Source: Venturia oleaginea
Lineage: Eukaryota > Ascomycota > Dothideomycetes > Venturiales > Venturiaceae
Reading direction: 5' to 3'
Assembly: GCA_013176395.1 (NCBI GenBank)
Contig: JABMLP010000002.1
Span: forward strand, 1,984,001 to 2,048,000
Length of the DNA stretch: 64,000 bases
This document shows positions 10,566-21,933 of the stretch, piece by piece. Within the stretch, counting starts at the first letter, position 1. Every line of letters begins with the position of its first letter. The position numbers and the translations under genes are program-made. Under the pieces are notes generated by a model that ran no database searches, was not told the DNA's origin, and was given only the letters and a program-made list of their open reading frames with translations.

Positions 10566-13500
10566 ATGCGGTCGTCGATTGCTTGTTCCCGTTGCAGACG
10601 TTCCAAAGTCAAATGCGTGAACAGCGGAGTAGGCACCCAATGTCGTGCTTGCGAGACCACCGGGAGAGAATGTACCTACCCCGTTCCCAATAGCAGTGGT
10701 GGTCATGGAGGAAAGCGGCTTGGGGACGGTGGTGAAGTCAAATATGCTGGCGAGGGAATCCTTCAGACCGACGTAAGTTTAGCCCTCATCTCAACGAAAG
10801 TCGTCCTTGATAAGAGTAAGATCTCAGATGATTGGTCCCTGCCACGATGATCACATGACTCGGGATTGAATTGCACCTGGCTAATCGCAACGATAGACAC
10901 CAAGGAGACAACGGCCAAAAAAGATACAGTCTGCTGCAAATAATGTCTCTACCAAAGAGAGCATGAGAGCCTTGGTGGATGCGCTAGACCCGAACATATT
11001 AACACCTCAGATTTGGATTGAGCTGGTAAGTTGTTCGAGTGTATGCGTTTGGAAAATCAACCTGCTCACGATTCTCAGTTCGACATTTGGCAACTACACT
11101 ATTCCACAGATTTACCATTCATACATACGCCAACATTTTTGAAGCCACTTCGGCAGATGCAACAACAAAGCCAGCATCAATCGACCGATTTCAGCTCACC
11201 TCGGACCGTTCAGAACTCACTACCACCAGCTGCCCCTATCTTGCTCTTGGGTTTTTTGGCTCTGACAGCTCGATTTCATGAGAGATTGGTTGCTCATCAT
11301 TCTCCACCATCTGCAAACAGACTTAGCAATCCACTCATTGCCTCTCAGTACTACGCAGCAGCCGCAAAGGCCAGATTAGCTGGTAACTCTGGGGACGGAT
11401 TAGGCATGCCGGATGGTGCCCGTATTCAGGCTCTGTGTATGCTGGCTCTGCACGATTGGGGAAACTGCCACGGCGTGAAAGCCTGGGTTTCTCTTGGCGT
11501 GGCCGTGCGGTATGCTCAAGTTCTTGGTCTCCAATACCAGCTGGACCTTGATGACCAACCAAATTCTCGGAGTACCGCTTTAGCGCTCAAACCCTTTACG
11601 GCACCGCAAGAAGACTTCGTGGAACAGGAGACTAGGCGGCGCACGTTCTGGAGCTGTTACATCATGGATCGTTACATGAGTAGCGGCAAGTATCGACCGC
11701 AAATGCTCAATGTCAGAGATGTCAGGCTCCAGCTTCCCAGCAGTGAGAGGTCTTTTCTGTTTGGGGAAAGGGTAAGGACGGCCCTACTCTCGGAAGAATC
11801 AGAAGACACTGGCGGACCACAAAAATTTCTCTGGACACAATAGAAGACCATCTTCAATGCACGGAGGCTCGAATGGGGACTCCGTCTCAGCGCCGCGTCA
11901 CATTCACGCTCACAGTGATGGCCAAGGGGACGAAGATGAACAGCACGGCCGTTGGGAACTTGGCGCGAGTGAGGGAATTGTGAGCCGATACATCAAGGCT
12001 ATTGATCTTTATGGTGTTGTGGTTCGATGGTCCTGTGGTGGGGGCCGAAGATAGGCCTACGTTCCTGAACTATAGATGCTGCACCGCTAATGTCGTTAGA
12101 AGAGAACGGTATGCGCCATGGGAACCACATTCCCAATGGTCTGCTTTGAACAGTCGCGTCTCTAACTTCATCAATGGTCTTCCTCGCGATCTGGCACTGA
12201 GCAATGCCAATGTGCAAGCACATATTGCATCGCGAACATCTACTCCATACACTCTTTTACACGCCGTGCTTCTGCTTTGCAAGGTGATGCTACATCGAGA
12301 GTATATCCCCTTCGTGCCGCTACGCTGTACAAGACCGCAAGGTCCGCTCGACACACCTATTTTTACAGCAACCGAGGCCAACGCCCCGTATGGGTTCTGG
12401 GAAGAAAGCGCCAAAGAACTTTTCAGATCTGCACGCAACCTGATCGACATGGTTCAAACTTGCTACGAGTGGCATGTGTTGCCAGAAACGCCTATAGTCG
12501 GCTTCGCTATCTACAGTGTGGCACTCACTGGTATAGACAACCCGATCAATACAAGTAACCGTATCACTGACACAATACAGGTGTATATGCAATCAACTTC
12601 CCATGGATGGACCCCAATGGATTCATGAGTAAGAGAACTATCCGCGCTAGCCCGAGAGAAACTCAAATATCCTCAGGTGACGATTCCGGCGCTATTGCTT
12701 CCCGTCAGGCTCTCCGGCTGATCGGGACGATGCGCAAACGACTGCGTATGGCCGATGGCTGGTTTAGGACTATCAGCCGAGTCCATCGGTATTTTATTCG
12801 CATAAAGAAGGACTTCCAGCACCACTCGAGGGTCCTAGTGGAAACACGGACAATACATGAGTTCAACATTCCGGCTAGTTTGCGTGAGAGCGTTTCTGGC
12901 GGAGCAGTGGAAGAATCGAAAGTTATTGAGAACGCGTTGAAAGAATTCGGCACACTCGAGGATGAAGATCAGGAAATGACAGAGGCGCCTGATCTTGGAG
13001 AAAGCGGCCATGCGGCCAGTTCTGACGCCGCAAGCACTGGTGTGAAGAGTGACGGCTATGGACTTCAAGAGAGGACTCCAGAGAGTGGGCCTGTGCGACA
13101 GGATAGGTGGAATGCCATTAACAGCTTCGGGCCACAGCCAGGATCAGACACCAACATCTTGAACGGAGCTCAAGCAGCATACTATTCGATGCCGACGTCA
13201 GGAATGTCAGGTGCGCCGACTGCCAATTCCAACCACGCAAATTACAACCAGCGCGTGGGATCGAATATGGCATCGCCACCCCTCCACTCGCCCAACGCAT
13301 TTGGACCCGGCCAATTCCCTACACATCCACCACAACAAGCCTCTGGGACAACGTTGCAGGCTCACATGAACTTGCAACAACAAATGCACGTTCCGCCTAC
13401 CCCGGATCCACCGCTAAATGCTGAACAAGCAGCAGAATGGTTGAACAGCATTGACACACGCTTCACTGCCGACGACGTCACTGCATTCGTTGAGGGAAAG

Positions 13501-13587
13501 GATTGGCAGGAATGGGCGAATGGCGCAGCAGCTCCTCTTGGTGTGGGAGGATGGCTGAGCAAATTATGGACCAGTCCGCAAAACTAG
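10566..13587 (+). CDS. Zn2Cys6 transcription factor with fungal-specific domain; reading frame appears disrupted
   Basis: Nuclear DNA-binding regulator, target unknown. The ATG at 10566 starts directly before the zinc cluster CSRCRRSKVKC...CRACETTGREC (C-X2-C-X6-C-X8-C-X2-C-X6-C). Exons 10566-10772, 10897-11025 and 11079 onward join in phase 0. The fungal-specific middle-homology domain follows (LPFIHTPTF; QALCMLALHDWGN; ETRRRTFWSCYIMDRYMSSG). From about 11776-11856 the frame shifts by +1 to continue as GDEDEQHGRWELGASEG and WSCGGGRR. The next junction (12050/12100) would need an AT rather than GT donor. The rest is regular: 12100-12530, a phase-1 intron, then 12581-13587 with a Gln/Pro-rich acidic tail. 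Upstream in-frame sequence from about 10245 lacks an ATG and could be part of an earlier exon. Family call is secure; functionality is doubtful. Confidence 0.82.
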
Positions 13588-16500
13588 GTTCAGCTCTGGA
13601 TTGAATTTTTGGAATACATAGCGACGACGGCATATACCCAGATGATGCAGCAGTGCACATGGCTTTTGGATCTTGGCTAGTGTAGATTGATTGCTTTGGT
13701 GGCGTTGATGCGAGTGGGCATGCAGATGCCAATTGTTATTGGCACGCGCAGGCTCGATATGACATTTACGAGAGGCTTTGAAAATCGGGAGATGTCGAAC
13801 GTTTCGGCATCTATATATATATATTCTTACTACTTCTTGTACAGCTCTTTATCACCTTTGAGGAATCTAGATGCCTGAAAATCGTCGGGCATACTTTTAG
13901 CGGGTATTCACCTCGTTCTTTGCATGCCTCATATATTGCGTTGTATTAAGGCATGGATTCACTCCTACATAGCACAGTAATTTCATGAGACTACTGTAAT
14001 ATACCCTTATAGGCATCTTTCCCATCTCATCCTCTTCCAATCTTCATCATCACGCTCATCTCCGCGGAGGAAGTCGGTATCGGTGTCGGTATCGGTGTCG
14101 GATGTCGTTTCCCATTGTCTGTCGGTCCCCACTCAAGGGCCCTCGCCCCCCCTACCCAACTCGGAACGCACCCAAAAGTGCCCCGTCCAAAAATAGTAAG
14201 CCCCGACCCCACCCTGCTATGTTCCCGTCCTCCCCGTGCTCTGTGCGTCCGAATTGGGTTGGGAGCACAGAGCACTGAGCACGGGGAGGGGGGAGGACCG
14301 TTTGTTTGGGATTCGGGCCATGGGAGTTTGGGTGTACCGAAGGGGTGGGAGGGTTGGACTTGGCATTCACTAGGAGGGATGGTGTTATGGTATTTTGGTA
14401 TGGTAGGATGGTTTGCTATGTATGCTATGCATTACCCCGCCCGTCTCGTATCTCCGGTTTGTAGTTGTAATTGTAGTGGTCGCGTGTGGTGGTGGTGGTG
14501 TGTATCACCACCTCCTCCTCCGCCCACCACGGCCGTGTCATTGGCATTAGCGGAATACGGGATGAATGGAATGCAATGGAATGGAAGATTGCTACATACC
14601 AGGCGTAGCGAGGACAGGATTCAGGAAGCGAGGAATGCGAAGCTGAATGCAATGTGCTTTGAACCAGCAGTACGGAATACATACGGAGATACATGGCCTT
14701 TTACAAGGTGTAGCGAAATGAGGACTCGAGCGGTTGAAGCGTATTGTGGGCACGTGCTGGGATCACGCCATTTGGGGCTCGTGTTCTGACGCTTTGGGTT
14801 TGAGCAGGGCTGGCTGGCGGCGGCTGTGGGCGGCTTGGGATGGGGATTGGGGATCATTTCGATGCTGGGGACCCACTTCTTTCGGGCTTTGGTATCCACT
14901 TCGGGATAGTTTGGGCCGATGGCTGAGGTGAGATGTGAGGCGGCTCGGGTGGGTGGATGCGGTAGGCCTACTCCTACCTCCGGAGGTACCTACCTTTGAT
15001 GAATCATGATTTCTTTGGAAGAGTGACAGTTTCAAGTGCATTTTAGGATTCGTAGGCCTTTGTTGATCTTTTCTCGTCATGGCGAATACCTCTGCTCCTT
15101 TCAGATGATACCTAGACGAGATACGAGGATAAACGAGGTTTTTGCATGTCTCGAACTGGTCTATGGATGGGCTTCCTGGGAGCATGTTTTCAGCCTTGCC
15201 ATGGCCTTTTCAGGGAGGGCCCTTGCTATCTCATTTGGAAGAGGGTCTGCCCCATTTGGGCAAGCCGGGAATAGATATACCTTTCTTGGTGTGTGAAACG
15301 ACTGGTCTTTGTTACGCGTCTCGGGAATTCCCAAGCCTCATGTTATTTGTTTCGTAGAGCTACAGGTTGGCACATGTTACCATATTTCAACACCCTCTTC
15401 ATCGGGCATTGCGCTTTGAGGCTCGGTTACTCACTTTCCCTCGTCTATCCCAGGGAAGCATAGTCTGAGTGAGGCTGGTATCGTGGTTCTGAGGGCTACA
15501 ATATTGGATTGACGTGTCCTTTGTGCTCACAAAAGAGGTAGTGTAATCACTTGCAATACTTGCTACTCACGAGAGATCAACTTCGCTTCATCTTCAGAGC
15601 GAAGTATCCGACCGCTGATAAAACAGTCAGACAACTCGTACTATCGCTCCAACCTCGGTCGCCATTACTTCACCTCCCGCTTTGGTCTTCATCGCAAACG
15701 CTCAGTATATCACCAGACACAGTAATGGTGCCTCTCCACAAGTGACCAGACTCGATCCATTGCCAGAAACGAGATCAAAATACGATAATCGGTCACCACA
15801 ATATGCCCTGATTCCTGATGAAAGGCCGAACTTTGCCCCAAGCTGTGTTTTGAAAGCTGGATATAGTCATGAAGAAGCCCGTGTGTTTAGGCACCTTCGG
15901 CAAAGCGATGAACCTGACGGGAGCTTAGGGTCGAATATTAGAAGCTGCCGTCATAACTTTAAATGTCCACGATTTACCTTTGAAGCTGCAGGAGAGCTCT
16001 CCAGTCCCAGAGATGGGCCATTCATCAGGCTTGTTAATTCTAGCTGAGAAGTGGACAGCCGTTGTCACAAACTAGACGTCCGTTGTGGGTGTGCGAGGTG
16101 GTTGTTGTTAGTGTTGAGTGGATTGGGTGAGGTGATTTTATCAGCGGGTGACCGCTAGTGCTAATGAAGCCGCTCGGTCTGAAGCGCCGTGTGCGTTTTT
16201 CTCACCACGAAGATCAACAACTCCAACAACGTTTCCCAAACCATCACTCTTTCGCTCCTTCGGTATGGCACGACCTCTCTCCTCCAACATGCCCCTATTG
16301 TATCTTAGGCCATTCCGTCGCCATCATATAGACTCGGCAGTCAGCATACTCGGTGGAGCAATAGTGCGGTGGGCTCATGGTGTATGCATTCTCCCATGAC
16401 AGCAACTGCTCTTGCCGTTTATGGTCAGCGGCTTAGCCTGTATGTTACCTGACAATTCACCATGATTTTGCCAATCCCAAGCAGGGCATGTCAAACTATC

Positions 16501-16964
16501 AGTGGGACCTGAGATCAGGCTTCTCAACAGTCGGCGGCGCGGACGAGTAGGCGAGAATACTTTCTATAGGCGGGATAGGCGGATAGAAAGAGTCAACCCG
16601 CCCTTCGAGTCCCAATCAGGAGTGGCTTAGTTACTTTGCCACCTATTAACTACCAGCTATCCGCCATCGGATTAGAGATTTGAAGGGCGAGATGGGTGGA
16701 AGTCAAGTAAGAGGAAGTCTGCAGACCAGCTGGCATCCGCCGGCCTCAGTCGGGTAAAACTAGGCCGACTGTTGAGAGGCCTGCCTGAGATGCTACCATG
16801 GAAACAAGAGCAAGCACGATGGTAACAGTCTCATGTCTCTCTGGGTGTGTTAAAGGCTGGGACCACAAATTATATCAACCTGCTCACGGTTGTGCCCATG
16901 CTGTACTGCTCGAATGTCTTGTCACTTCTTCTGTCCCATCACCTTCGTTCTTCACCTTGTCAAG
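13588..16964. other. Intergenic, no supported gene
   Basis: About 3.4 kb. Open frames such as 14115-14789 and 15682-16047 (plus) have no recognisable domain and the first overlaps a hairpin-forming GC-rich segment. A TATATATATA run lies near 13810-13824. I see no transposon ends or RNA gene. Confidence 0.5.
14228..14300. repeat. Imperfect inverted repeat, GC-rich
   Basis: GTCCTCCCCGTGCTCTGTGC on the left pairs with the reverse complement of GCACAGAGCACTGAGCACGG and the following GGGAGGGGGGAGGAC on the right, with small unpaired insertions. Arms about 20-25 bp, loop about 15 bp. Confidence 0.7.
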
Positions 16965-18298
16965 ATGCATTTTTCCCGGTCCTCGAAGCTTTTTGGATTG
17001 ACAGTCTTTACGCCTTTTGTCTCTGCCATCGTTCTGCACCAGGCCATTGAACAGCGAGATCCCAATTCGGTCTGTGAGGCGTTCGGTATCGACTTTCAGG
17101 ATGGGGGCAGCTATTTCATAAATCAGAACTCCACAGAGCAATTCACGGCAGTCTCTCAGTTTGAAGGCAAGTTCAAGTAATCCTAGCTTCAAGCGAAATC
17201 TGACACTTCGCATACAGGATGTAATGCAGCCTATGCCGATGTTTTGTTTGTTCTACCCAGTGGCGAGGAGCTCTCCTGTTCGACAATTGCAACGACACCG
17301 AGTGACACCAATGTAGTGACAACCTGGTACGTGATTTTTTGAATAGTTTGAGAGCCATTACTGATCAGGGCAGTCCGGTAGATAAGAATCACTTGTCCAG
17401 CGGCAACTACTCTCTCCTCATCCTTGGCAACAATGGCGATGGAAATCCGTTCGCTTATGAAAGAGACTTCCAGCTCAACGTCGGCCCACAGGAAACAGTG
17501 ACAGTCACACCAACTATCACGTTCAACGTCACACAGGCGCCTCATACCACTGTAACTTCGACCTCGACGCAGATCGTGACTAGCACTGCCAACGCCACAA
17601 CCACTTACTCAGAGGCGGCTTTCACTGCAAATGTCACCAAGACCGTCCGTCCAAACCCCACAACGACGACGGTCACCAAGACGATTACATGGAGCCGTAC
17701 TGAGTATGCCTTTACCGCTGGATTGACATACGCGACTGTCACAGCTTCCTGTACCGTTCCACCACGACCAGCGTTCCCTGATCCAATCATGACCTACCAA
17801 CCATTCAACTTCTTTCCCTTCAACCTTGAAAACAAGCACCACAAGAAATCAGAGATTAATGGGCTTCCTGCTCACCTGGTTGGCGGCAAGCGTGTCTTCA
17901 AGCGTGCTCCAGATGCATCAACAATCACCGTTTCGGCCAGTTCCGCTGTCAATGTCACAGCCACTCTCTATGGCCCGACTGTCACGGACACTGCTTCAGA
18001 GGTTGTTTCGCAGACAGTTTACACCACTCTTGCACCATCTACTATCAAAGCTGGCACCATTAGTGCTACGACCACTCTTCCGACGCCCGTCAGGACGAGA
18101 ATGATGTTTGCGTACACTACTGCTGTGGCCACTCTGACAGAATCTTACTTGTAAGTCCATTCTATCTGTCCGATCTTGACGTTTTGCTGATGGGTTTGTA
18201 GCTATACCTTCACACGAACGACGACGCCATACGAGGTCAGGACAGCTTGCCAACAATCTGGTGGCTACTTTGATTTCGGCTTTGGTTTCAATCTTTGA
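16965..18298 (+). CDS. Secreted Thr/Ser-rich protein, function unknown
   Basis: The ATG at 16965 opens a signal peptide (MHFSRSSKLFGLTVFTPFVS). Four exons: 16965-17166, 17218-17326, 17374-18150 and 18202-18298. The first intron uses a GC donor in a strong context (AG/GCAAGT); phases agree throughout. The middle is a long Thr/Val/Ser-rich stretch with TVTVT-type repeats and N-X-T sites, as in heavily O-glycosylated fungal wall or surface proteins. A KR site (GGKRVFKRAPDAS) could be a dibasic processing site. The C-terminus is short and Gly/Phe-rich (YFDFGFGFNL) with two preceding cysteine positions. No GPI-type hydrophobic tail is seen. I do not recognise a named family; the role at the cell surface is inference. 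Confidence 0.8.
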
Positions 18299-19318
18299 TT
18301 GACCCCCCTCGCTCGATATTTCCTCATCACCTCATCATGAAGACTATGAGGACATTCCTAGGATCACAAAAAGGTAGAATTGGAAGACGGAATGCATGCA
18401 AGGTGTTTGGAGATATTGGGTTTTGTTGAGTTGTCGGCTATGGGCAGTTTCTATATAGTCCTATAATGCCATCCTTTTCCATTCTCGCTTTCACCTGGCG
18501 ATCAACGTGGAATGCTTTGACCTGTCCACAGTTCCTGATACTTTTTACCGTGTCCTGTATTCGAACTGGAGTGATGCGAGGGCTGTACCGAGTATGGTAG
18601 AGGATTCGAAGGCATTGAGGACTGCACACCACCCGGCTCGTGAATAACATGTCCGTTTCTTCGAGGGATCAATCGCATCGTAATCACCAGTTATCAAACC
18701 CAATCTTCCCTCCTTACTTCTCACCGTCGAATATCCGGGGAATCCATGACGTGGGTATATCCACATTACATCGAATCCTCTAGCCGCGTCTACCACTCCG
18801 CTTTTACCGTCTTACCTCTCCGCTTCTTTCACGACCTGTGGGGAATTATTTGCTTTCATCCATGTATGTATGTATGCGTGTATGTATGTTATAATACATT
18901 TTTAAATTCTGAGGTGAAGATGGATATAGTAAGTAGATGGATAGATATATCAATCCTTCCTTCCTCTCTCTCTCGGCTGATGGAATGAATATGTATTTAT
19001 CCCTCCCTCTCCCTTCCATCCACACACTGTGTTTTGAGTCTTAGCTGTTGTTCTTGCTTTAAGCGATGGGGAACCGTTTCATTTTTTCATTTTTTTGGTG
19101 GGTGGGGGGGTTCTGTATAGAGGGTGAGGTCGATTGTAATTCGGATGGCTGTAGGCTCTGAGGAAAGTCGACGGAAGGTGGTTTTGATGTTTAAGCTAGG
19201 TGGGAGGATTGATCTTGTGGTGGGATGATGGGTTGTAGGTAGGTGTTACAGATCACCTCAAGACCGAAGAGCAGGGACAGCGGGACTTGCAGAGGATGGT
19301 TGGATAACAAGAAGTTGT
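18299..19318. other. Intergenic, no supported gene
   Basis: Downstream region of the secreted-protein gene. Holds (ATGT)n-like sequence near 18864-18890 and a poly-T/poly-G patch near 19080-19110, nothing that reads as a gene. Confidence 0.5.
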
Positions 19319-19670
19319 TGTTAGGACTGATGTGGAGTGGAATCCGTTGGGCGCACAAGAGGGGAATGGTGCAACCAGGTCAGTCCTAAGAGAGAATAGT
19401 ACGTGCAGGAGTCACGTGATATTCCCCCAGTTCCCACAGCACTTGGCATTGCCCACAGTGTGGGAAGTGTGGGAAGAGCCAAGAGGTGTGGGAATACACC
19501 TTGGCACCCAGAACCAGAAGGGTATATAGGGAGGACGTTGGACGGACTTTCCTTTCTCTCTTCGTGGTTATCTCATGTTATGTTTCTCACATAGGAGCTT
19601 CTTCAACCTACTACAGTAACGACCTTTTACTTAGATACAATCAAGCCCACCCCCAACCTTCATACTAACC
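19319..19670 (+). repeat. Candidate 5' LTR
   Basis: About 352 bp bounded by TGTTAGGACTG and CATACTAACC (near inverted TGTTAG/CTAACA ends, last base changed), with the TATA-like GGTATATAGG near 19520. No second copy in the window to confirm the boundaries. Confidence 0.45.
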
Positions 19671-20003
19671 GACAAGCGTTCAGGATTGATCTGAGGATCA
19701 AATCGGTTAGACGACAATTGAATTGGGAGATACATCGGACGGCTAGGATCTAGTGAGCCTCCAAAGAACCTGAGCAAGGAAAGGTACTTAAGGTAAGTAC
19801 TTCCAGACTGATATTGCCCTTACCCCAAACCCGCGGACCAGAACAAGAGAACACAGGCGTCAAGAAGGTCTTGACATAATCAACTGTGTTGAGAAACGAG
19901 TTCCCCGTAACACCTTACCAGTTAACCCACTAGCATGCCTAACAAGTATACCCGACCAGCATACCCGACCAACACCACACCAGATCCCTAAAAAACCGCC
20001 GAA

Positions 20004-20771
20004 ATGGCCCCCCGCTTACGGAAATCCTCACCTCAGGAGATATTCCAACAACAGAACACTAACCAGACCCTATCACCAGCTACAGACCAGACAGCGACCG
20101 AATTTTTTCAATTCCCGGTACTTCCTAACAGGCCCAGATTCGTAAACAAAGCAAACAAAGACAATTACCGAACTCCGGAAACTCACAAAGAGCACACAGT
20201 GTCTTTAAACTTCGCAAACACCACCTCTCAACCACTGGTTCGACCGTATTGCAGATATAGAACCCGGTACAAACAAGGCCTCATACAAGACCTTCGACTC
20301 AGCCGAACTACGAAAAACGCCGACTACTCTGCTCGTCTTCTGGAACATCAAAACAAGCATCAATTCGTACTCACACCAACCTGGAACCCCCGGCCCAATA
20401 TCGACGCCGTCGATAACAACAGCAACAACAACTGTACCGAACGAAAGATCAGCCGTGGTCAACTTGAGGCTGCCTTTAAAATGCGAAATGGATTCACTGC
20501 TCAACAACAAGCCCAGCTGGTTATTAATCTTGCTACAGAACGCGACGCCTATCACGGTTAAGTCAACGATCTCCGGTCAATCATGAGCAAATATACCGCT
20601 ATCCACGACGAATATTACCTCGCTGACTCAGAATTGATCAGTAACCTCGAGAACGAGAATATCGAACTTAAGGCTTGCCTTGAGAACCCAGACTCTGCAC
20701 CGGAACAAACCGAGGGGGACGCTAATCAACAGACAGATACAGATAACATTGACGAACACTTTACTGACTAG
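20004..20771 (+). pseudogene. Broken gag-like frame of the LTR element
   Basis: A frame from the ATG at 20004 runs 185 codons, meets TAA (20559-20561), and continues in the same frame through SKYTAIHDEYYLADSEL to a second stop, TAG, at 20769-20771, after which the frame stays open (DEADAEPEHDALL). Both stops are one C-to-T change from Gln codons (CAA, CAG). The product is polar and Gln/Asn/Thr-rich with an acidic, helix-forming end, like gag N-termini; no zinc knuckle is reached. Family call is by context and composition only. Confidence 0.55.
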
Positions 20772-20807
20772 GATGAAGCAGATGCCGAACCTGAACACGA
20801 CGCTCTT

Positions 20808-21012
20808 CTAGCTTTGTCAATCGCTTCGAGATCGGCTCGCATTCGCGTCGAGGGCGCTGCCCGGCGCGTCGGCGTTGTACTGTTGTTCGAGGTACGCTAT
20901 ATATCACTGCAGCGCGTCTTTCGCTTTGGATTTGCTTTGAATTGATATCTGAGATAGCAAGGAATATATCTCCTTCTTTATAGATCTTCTGCTTTTCGTG
21001 TTGTTGAGGCAT
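20808..21012 (-). pseudogene. Truncated pogo-type transposase N-terminus
   Basis: From the ATG at 21012 the protein reads MPQQHEKQKIYKEGDIFLAI followed by a helix-turn-helix with RRAAVIYSVPRTTVQRR and ends of pogo similarity near SKRLTKLEE. This is the psq-type DNA-binding start of fungal pogo/Fot1 transposases. The CENPB-type and DDE catalytic parts are absent; the last codons before the stop derive from the adjacent gag-like DNA. It cannot be functional. Confidence 0.7.
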
Positions 21013-21088
21013 TACGCGACGTTGTTACGAATGCGGTTTACGTTTGTGAGGTGGCCCACTCGCTTGGGTGGCCCACTCGCTTGTGAAG
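20808..21088 (-). mobile_element. 5' fragment of a pogo/Fot1-type transposon
   Basis: Contains the first 75 or so codons of a pogo-type transposase on the minus strand plus the outer end of the element, with two direct 17-bp copies of GGTGGCCCACTCGCTTG (21050-21066, 21067-21083). A TA at 21089-21090 is a plausible target-site half. The inner end is broken and abuts gag-like DNA near 20807. Confidence 0.65.
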
Positions 21089-21090
21089 TA

Positions 21091-21933
21091 CGTTTGCAGA
21101 AGCTATAGATTCTAATACGCCGCCTACTAAGAACTGATACCACGTTAAGATAGTAATATCGCTATATAATAGATATCTACAGCCTTGTTTTTGCATTAAG
21201 TCGACCCTTTACATTAAGGTGTCCGACCCTACCTCTAGCAACGGCACGGAGGTGCCATCTTTTCTTAGCGCTAATCGCTAAGAAAAGATGAGGCCGTAGC
21301 GCCGCCGACAGGGAGCGTCAGGTCCTACCATATGACCCGGCTACCTACCTACCTACCTCGTACAAAACCACCCCCAGTATCAAGCACCATTCGCTCCAGC
21401 CCATCTTCCCGCCTATATCAATCAATGTAATACTACCCTCGCATAAAACTTTCAACCCACCAAAAGAGAAAAGCAGAGACCAACCACGACTATCTCTTAC
21501 AAACAAACCCATACCTCCACATCACTCTCTCGCCCCAACCCAGCAAAAAAAAAAAAGAAAAAAAAAAAGGTACATAACCATCCAACCCAGGGCGGAGATG
21601 AATAGCTACGAAAACATCATATCGTAAGCACCCCCGGATGGGACTGGGAGTTTTTCTTCGGTTAGTTGTTTGAACGAACCCTTGGTGGCCTGGTAAATTT
21701 ATCGGACGGGTCGAACTTCAATATCCAATGAGTGACCGAATATTACCCAGCGGACGAGTCGAGTTTTCAATATCCACTAACCAAGTAACCGATTCGTGAG
21801 GAATGTCTTGATCATGTGTATTGATGTTGGTGCTAAAAAGGTGCGATGCTACAATATTGATTTACTTCCAATGGTGCCAATATAATCATATCTTTCGTTA
21901 TTTCAACAGCCCAACTCGTAGCTTGTACAAGGA
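21091..21933. other. Intergenic with hairpin and A-rich tract, no gene
   Basis: Next to transposon debris. Includes a perfect 15-bp-arm hairpin at 21256-21290, a (CTAC)n run near 21341-21358 and an A-rich tract near 21545-21570. No coding sequence supported. Confidence 0.6.
21256..21290. repeat. Perfect hairpin, 15-bp arms, 5-nt loop
   Basis: CATCTTTTCTTAGCG (21256-21270), loop CTAAT, then CGCTAAGAAAAGATG (21276-21290). No U tract follows that would suggest a terminator and no known RNA fold was recognised. Confidence 0.9.

Larger units (their letters stand above)
19319..20807 (+). mobile_element. Fragment of an LTR retrotransposon (5' LTR, leader and gag start)
   Basis: A candidate LTR (19319-19670) with TGTTAG at its start, CTAACC at its end and a TATA-like GGGTATATAGG inside is followed by a leader and a broken gag-like frame. 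No second LTR, protease, reverse transcriptase or integrase is present downstream; the sequence switches to pogo-derived DNA at about 20807. Assignment to copia versus gypsy type is not possible from this fragment. I did not find a convincing primer binding site. Confidence 0.55.

Noticed and set aside
14115..14789. A 224-codon plus-strand open frame
   Set aside because: GC-rich low-complexity with Gly/Trp/Pro runs, covers an inverted repeat, and no domain or splice context is seen.
15551..16047. Overlapping plus-strand open frames (64 and 121 codons)
   Set aside because: No start context, family, or consistent intron; composition is not distinct from intergenic DNA.
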